NCBI GenBank assembly: GCA_030447125.1
Contig: JAUJLZ010000064.1
Span: forward strand, 1 to 8,990
Length of the DNA: 8,990 nucleotides
Source of the DNA: Acidimicrobiales bacterium
GTDB lineage: Bacteria > Actinomycetota > Acidimicrobiia > Acidimicrobiales > CADCSY01
Reading direction: 5' to 3'
Both the position numbers and the translations under genes were made by a program. A model generated the notes under the pieces. It did not search any database. It was not told the origin of the DNA and saw only the letters and a program-made list of their open reading frames with translations. Shown here piece by piece: positions 8,156 to 8,990 of the stretch (positions are counted from its first letter, which is position 1; every line of letters starts with the position of its first letter).

Positions 8156-8353
8156 GTAACAATCAGAGTGAATCCAAGTGCCGTCATCGTCCGAAACCAG
8201 GAGATCCGCCCCTAGGCCGAACTCTTGGCTCTCGGGCTCGACTTGGATCGCTCCTCCACAGCGGTAGCACGTCCCTCCGTACCGGGCCCGCATCCTGGGC
8301 CGAGTACCCGCCCGACCGAGCGTGGGCGCAAGCTCATCGAAGTGATCATCCAT
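8153..8353 (-). CDS. Small zinc-finger-like protein, 66 aa, first gene of the cassette
   Basis: A basic N-terminal half (RAGTRPRMRARYGG) leads into a CxxC...HxxC pattern: C29 and C32 in TCYRCGGAI, then H62 and C65 in WIHSDC at the extreme C-terminus. This spacing and the flanking GGTCYRCGGAI and W-x-H-x-x-C phrases match small treble-clef zinc domains that are common in actinobacterial proteins. Metal binding is very likely; the ligand (nucleic acid or protein) is unknown. The start is well supported: GGAGGG at 8364-8359 stands five bases before ATG 8353. The stop TAA (8155-8153) forms part of the TAAGG ribosome-binding site of the CBS-HEPN gene, so the two are probably translated from one message. 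It is the promoter-proximal gene and could be an autoregulator or an accessory subunit. It is complete but small, and a false call remains possible. Confidence 0.75.
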   Translation of the reverse strand: MDDHFDELAPTLGRAGTRPRMRARYGGTCYRCGGAIQVEPESQEFGLGADLLVSDDDGTWIHSDCY

Positions 8354-8430
8354 TGTGTCCCTCCAGCCTTCGTCCGTCGAGCACAGCGTTCTGATCAGTA
8401 TCGACGCTTGCCGCGTCCACCTTTAGGGCG

Positions 8431-8447
8431 TGAGGGTGACCCCCTCA
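8431..8447. repeat. Inverted repeat, 6-base arms, in the divergent intergenic region
   Basis: TGAGGG and CCCTCA flank the 5-base spacer tgacc. It lies one base from the larger palindrome at 8449-8472, in the 171-base gap between the divergent 66-aa gene (8353) and the transposase relic (8525). No T-run follows on either strand, so a factor-independent terminator is unlikely. It could be an operator half or chance in GC-rich DNA. Confidence 0.5.
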
Positions 8448-8448
8448 T

Positions 8449-8472
8449 AGTGGTCCAGGCCACTGGACCACT
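8449..8472. promoter_or_regulatory. Perfect 10-base inverted repeat, possible operator or transposon-end structure
   Basis: AGTGGTCCAG (8449-8458) is followed by gcca and its exact reverse complement CTGGACCACT (8463-8472). It sits 52 bases before the GTG of the transposase relic and about 95 bases before the 66-aa gene, so it could bind a dimeric repressor controlling either direction, or mark the left end of the former insertion sequence. No T-run follows, so I do not call it a terminator. I found no convincing -35/-10 pair for the minus-strand operon. The best -10 guess is GATACT near 8400, with no good -35 element. Confidence 0.6.
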
Positions 8473-8524
8473 CACCGCTTCTTCGCTGTGGTCACACACG
8501 ACCGCGACGAAGGAGGGCCGGACG

Positions 8525-8860
8525 GTGCTGGTGGAGCTGGGGTTGGTGGAACAGCGGCTTAGGGCAGTGCTGGAGGTGCTGACCACGCTCAACGACGGGG
8601 CCAGCGTCAGGGACGTCGCCTGCCGCAATGGGGTGGCGCGCCAGACCGTGCACCGGTGGCTGCGCAAGTACGCGTCGGGCGGACTCGCCGCCCTCGCCGA
8701 CGGAGCTCCGACCCGACACGTGCCCCCACACTCAACCGGCGAGCGCTGCCGGTTCCGGAACGGCGCCGGAGGCGACCCGAAACACGGCTCAGTTAGGTTG
8801 CCGGATGGGCAGGTCCCCCCCGTGACGTCCATGCCGGCAACAGGTTCGTCAACCCGATGA
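8525..8860 (+). pseudogene. IS481-type transposase relic, N-terminal HTH only, frameshifted
   Basis: The first 60 residues read as an IS481-family transposase start: LVEQRLRAVLEVL, then a helix-turn-helix at about 26-48 (GASVRDVACRNGVARQTVHRWLRK), then YASGGLAALAD. GTG 8525 has a perfect SD (AAGGAGGG, 8510-8517, seven bases upstream), so I reject the longer frame from 8225, which would run antisense through the 66-aa gene. After residue 59 the family pattern jumps to another frame (ELRPDTCPHTQPA near 8705-8745 resembles the RP-x-x-CPHQ-x-PA continuation), so a small indel lies near 8700-8710. The DDE catalytic domain is absent: the broken frame ends at TGA 8860, and nothing after it looks like a transposase. 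The product would be an inert DNA-binding fragment at most. It marks past insertion-sequence activity beside the accessory cassette. Confidence 0.8.
8797..8841. repeat. Imperfect hairpin with 12/13-base arms in the relic's 3' part
   Basis: GTTGCCGG-ATGG (8797-8808) pairs with CCAT-g-CCGGCAAC (8829-8841), with one bulged base and a 20-base loop containing a run of seven C. A second short repeat, GGTT-cgtc-AACC, follows at 8843-8854. It may be a remnant of an insertion-sequence end or a structured RNA element; its function is unknown. Confidence 0.5.
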
Positions 8861-8990
8861 GGGCGCGCAGAACGCGGTTCGGAGCGGCGTGGCGGTGGCG
8901 CGTCTGTCCGGCTCGTGCGCTGATAGGTGCGGCAGATTCAGGGGCTGGGGGCGCGAACCGCCCGGCTCGCGCTTGGCGCCGGATGAAAGG
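8861..8990. other. GC-rich edge sequence with no recognisable gene
   Basis: An ATG frame from 8857 on the plus strand and a frame entering from the right edge on the minus strand (ending at a TAA near 8795) are both open. Neither has an SD or a recognisable motif, and open frames are expected by chance at this base composition. A five-base hairpin, GGGCG-gttcg-CGCCC on the minus strand, lies near 8950-8965. I call no gene here. Confidence 0.4.

Noticed and set aside
8225..8524. N-terminal extension of the transposase frame back to 8225
   Set aside because: It runs antisense through the 66-aa gene and has no family similarity; the GTG at 8525 has a perfect SD at the expected family start.
8731..8799. 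Possible integron attC site: ACTCAAC ... GTTAGGT
   Set aside because: The two 7-mers fit the loose RYYYAAC/GTTRRRY consensus, but they pair at only five of seven positions, the inner arms are not convincing, and no integrase or cassette array is visible. Such pairs are common by chance.
8940..8975. tRNA-like T-arm near the right edge (GGTTCG within a GC stem, minus strand)
   Set aside because: The loop is five bases rather than seven, and no anticodon arm or acceptor stem can be placed around it.
1..8990. CRISPR array or long tandem repeats
   Set aside because: No regularly spaced direct repeats were seen on either strand.

Overview
The window looks like high-GC actinobacterial chromosome. 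The codon use of the two large genes and the phrasing of the AddB-like protein suggest an uncultured Actinomycetota, perhaps Acidimicrobiia-like; that placement is inference. Almost everything is on the minus strand, so the biological order runs from high to low coordinates.

Housekeeping block (1-6287, minus). An AddB-like PD-(D/E)XK nuclease subunit (3174-6275) is followed by an AddA/AdnB-like UvrD-type helicase-nuclease (start at 3187, running off the left edge). The two overlap by 14 bases, and the second has a clear Shine-Dalgarno (SD) sequence inside the first. Together they should form a heterodimeric double-strand-break resection machine of the AddAB/AdnAB type, which feeds recombination and degrades foreign linear DNA. 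The helicase subunit has all its motor motifs and a complete nuclease motif set. The partner has a complete nuclease core, no Walker A, and seems to lack the fourth cysteine of the usual iron-sulfur cluster.

Accessory block (6341-8353, minus). Four small genes are packed head to tail: a 66-aa zinc-finger-like protein, a 313-aa protein with two CBS domains and a C-terminal helical region with a HEPN-type R-x4-H motif, and two unrecognised proteins of 165 and 122 aa. Two junctions are 4-base ATGA overlaps, and at a third the stop codon of one gene is part of the SD of the next. The set therefore looks like one co-translated unit. Its base composition is visibly more AT-rich than addAB, most clearly in the CBS-HEPN gene. 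This is the best candidate here for an undescribed system: a nucleotide-sensing (CBS), possibly RNA-cleaving (HEPN) cassette beside a recombination/defence nuclease and a transposon relic.

Right edge (8354-8990). A divergent intergenic region holds two adjacent inverted repeats. A plus-strand relic of an IS481-type transposase follows: the N-terminal helix-turn-helix is intact and behind a perfect SD, but the frame breaks after about 60 residues. The last 130 bases hold no recognisable gene.
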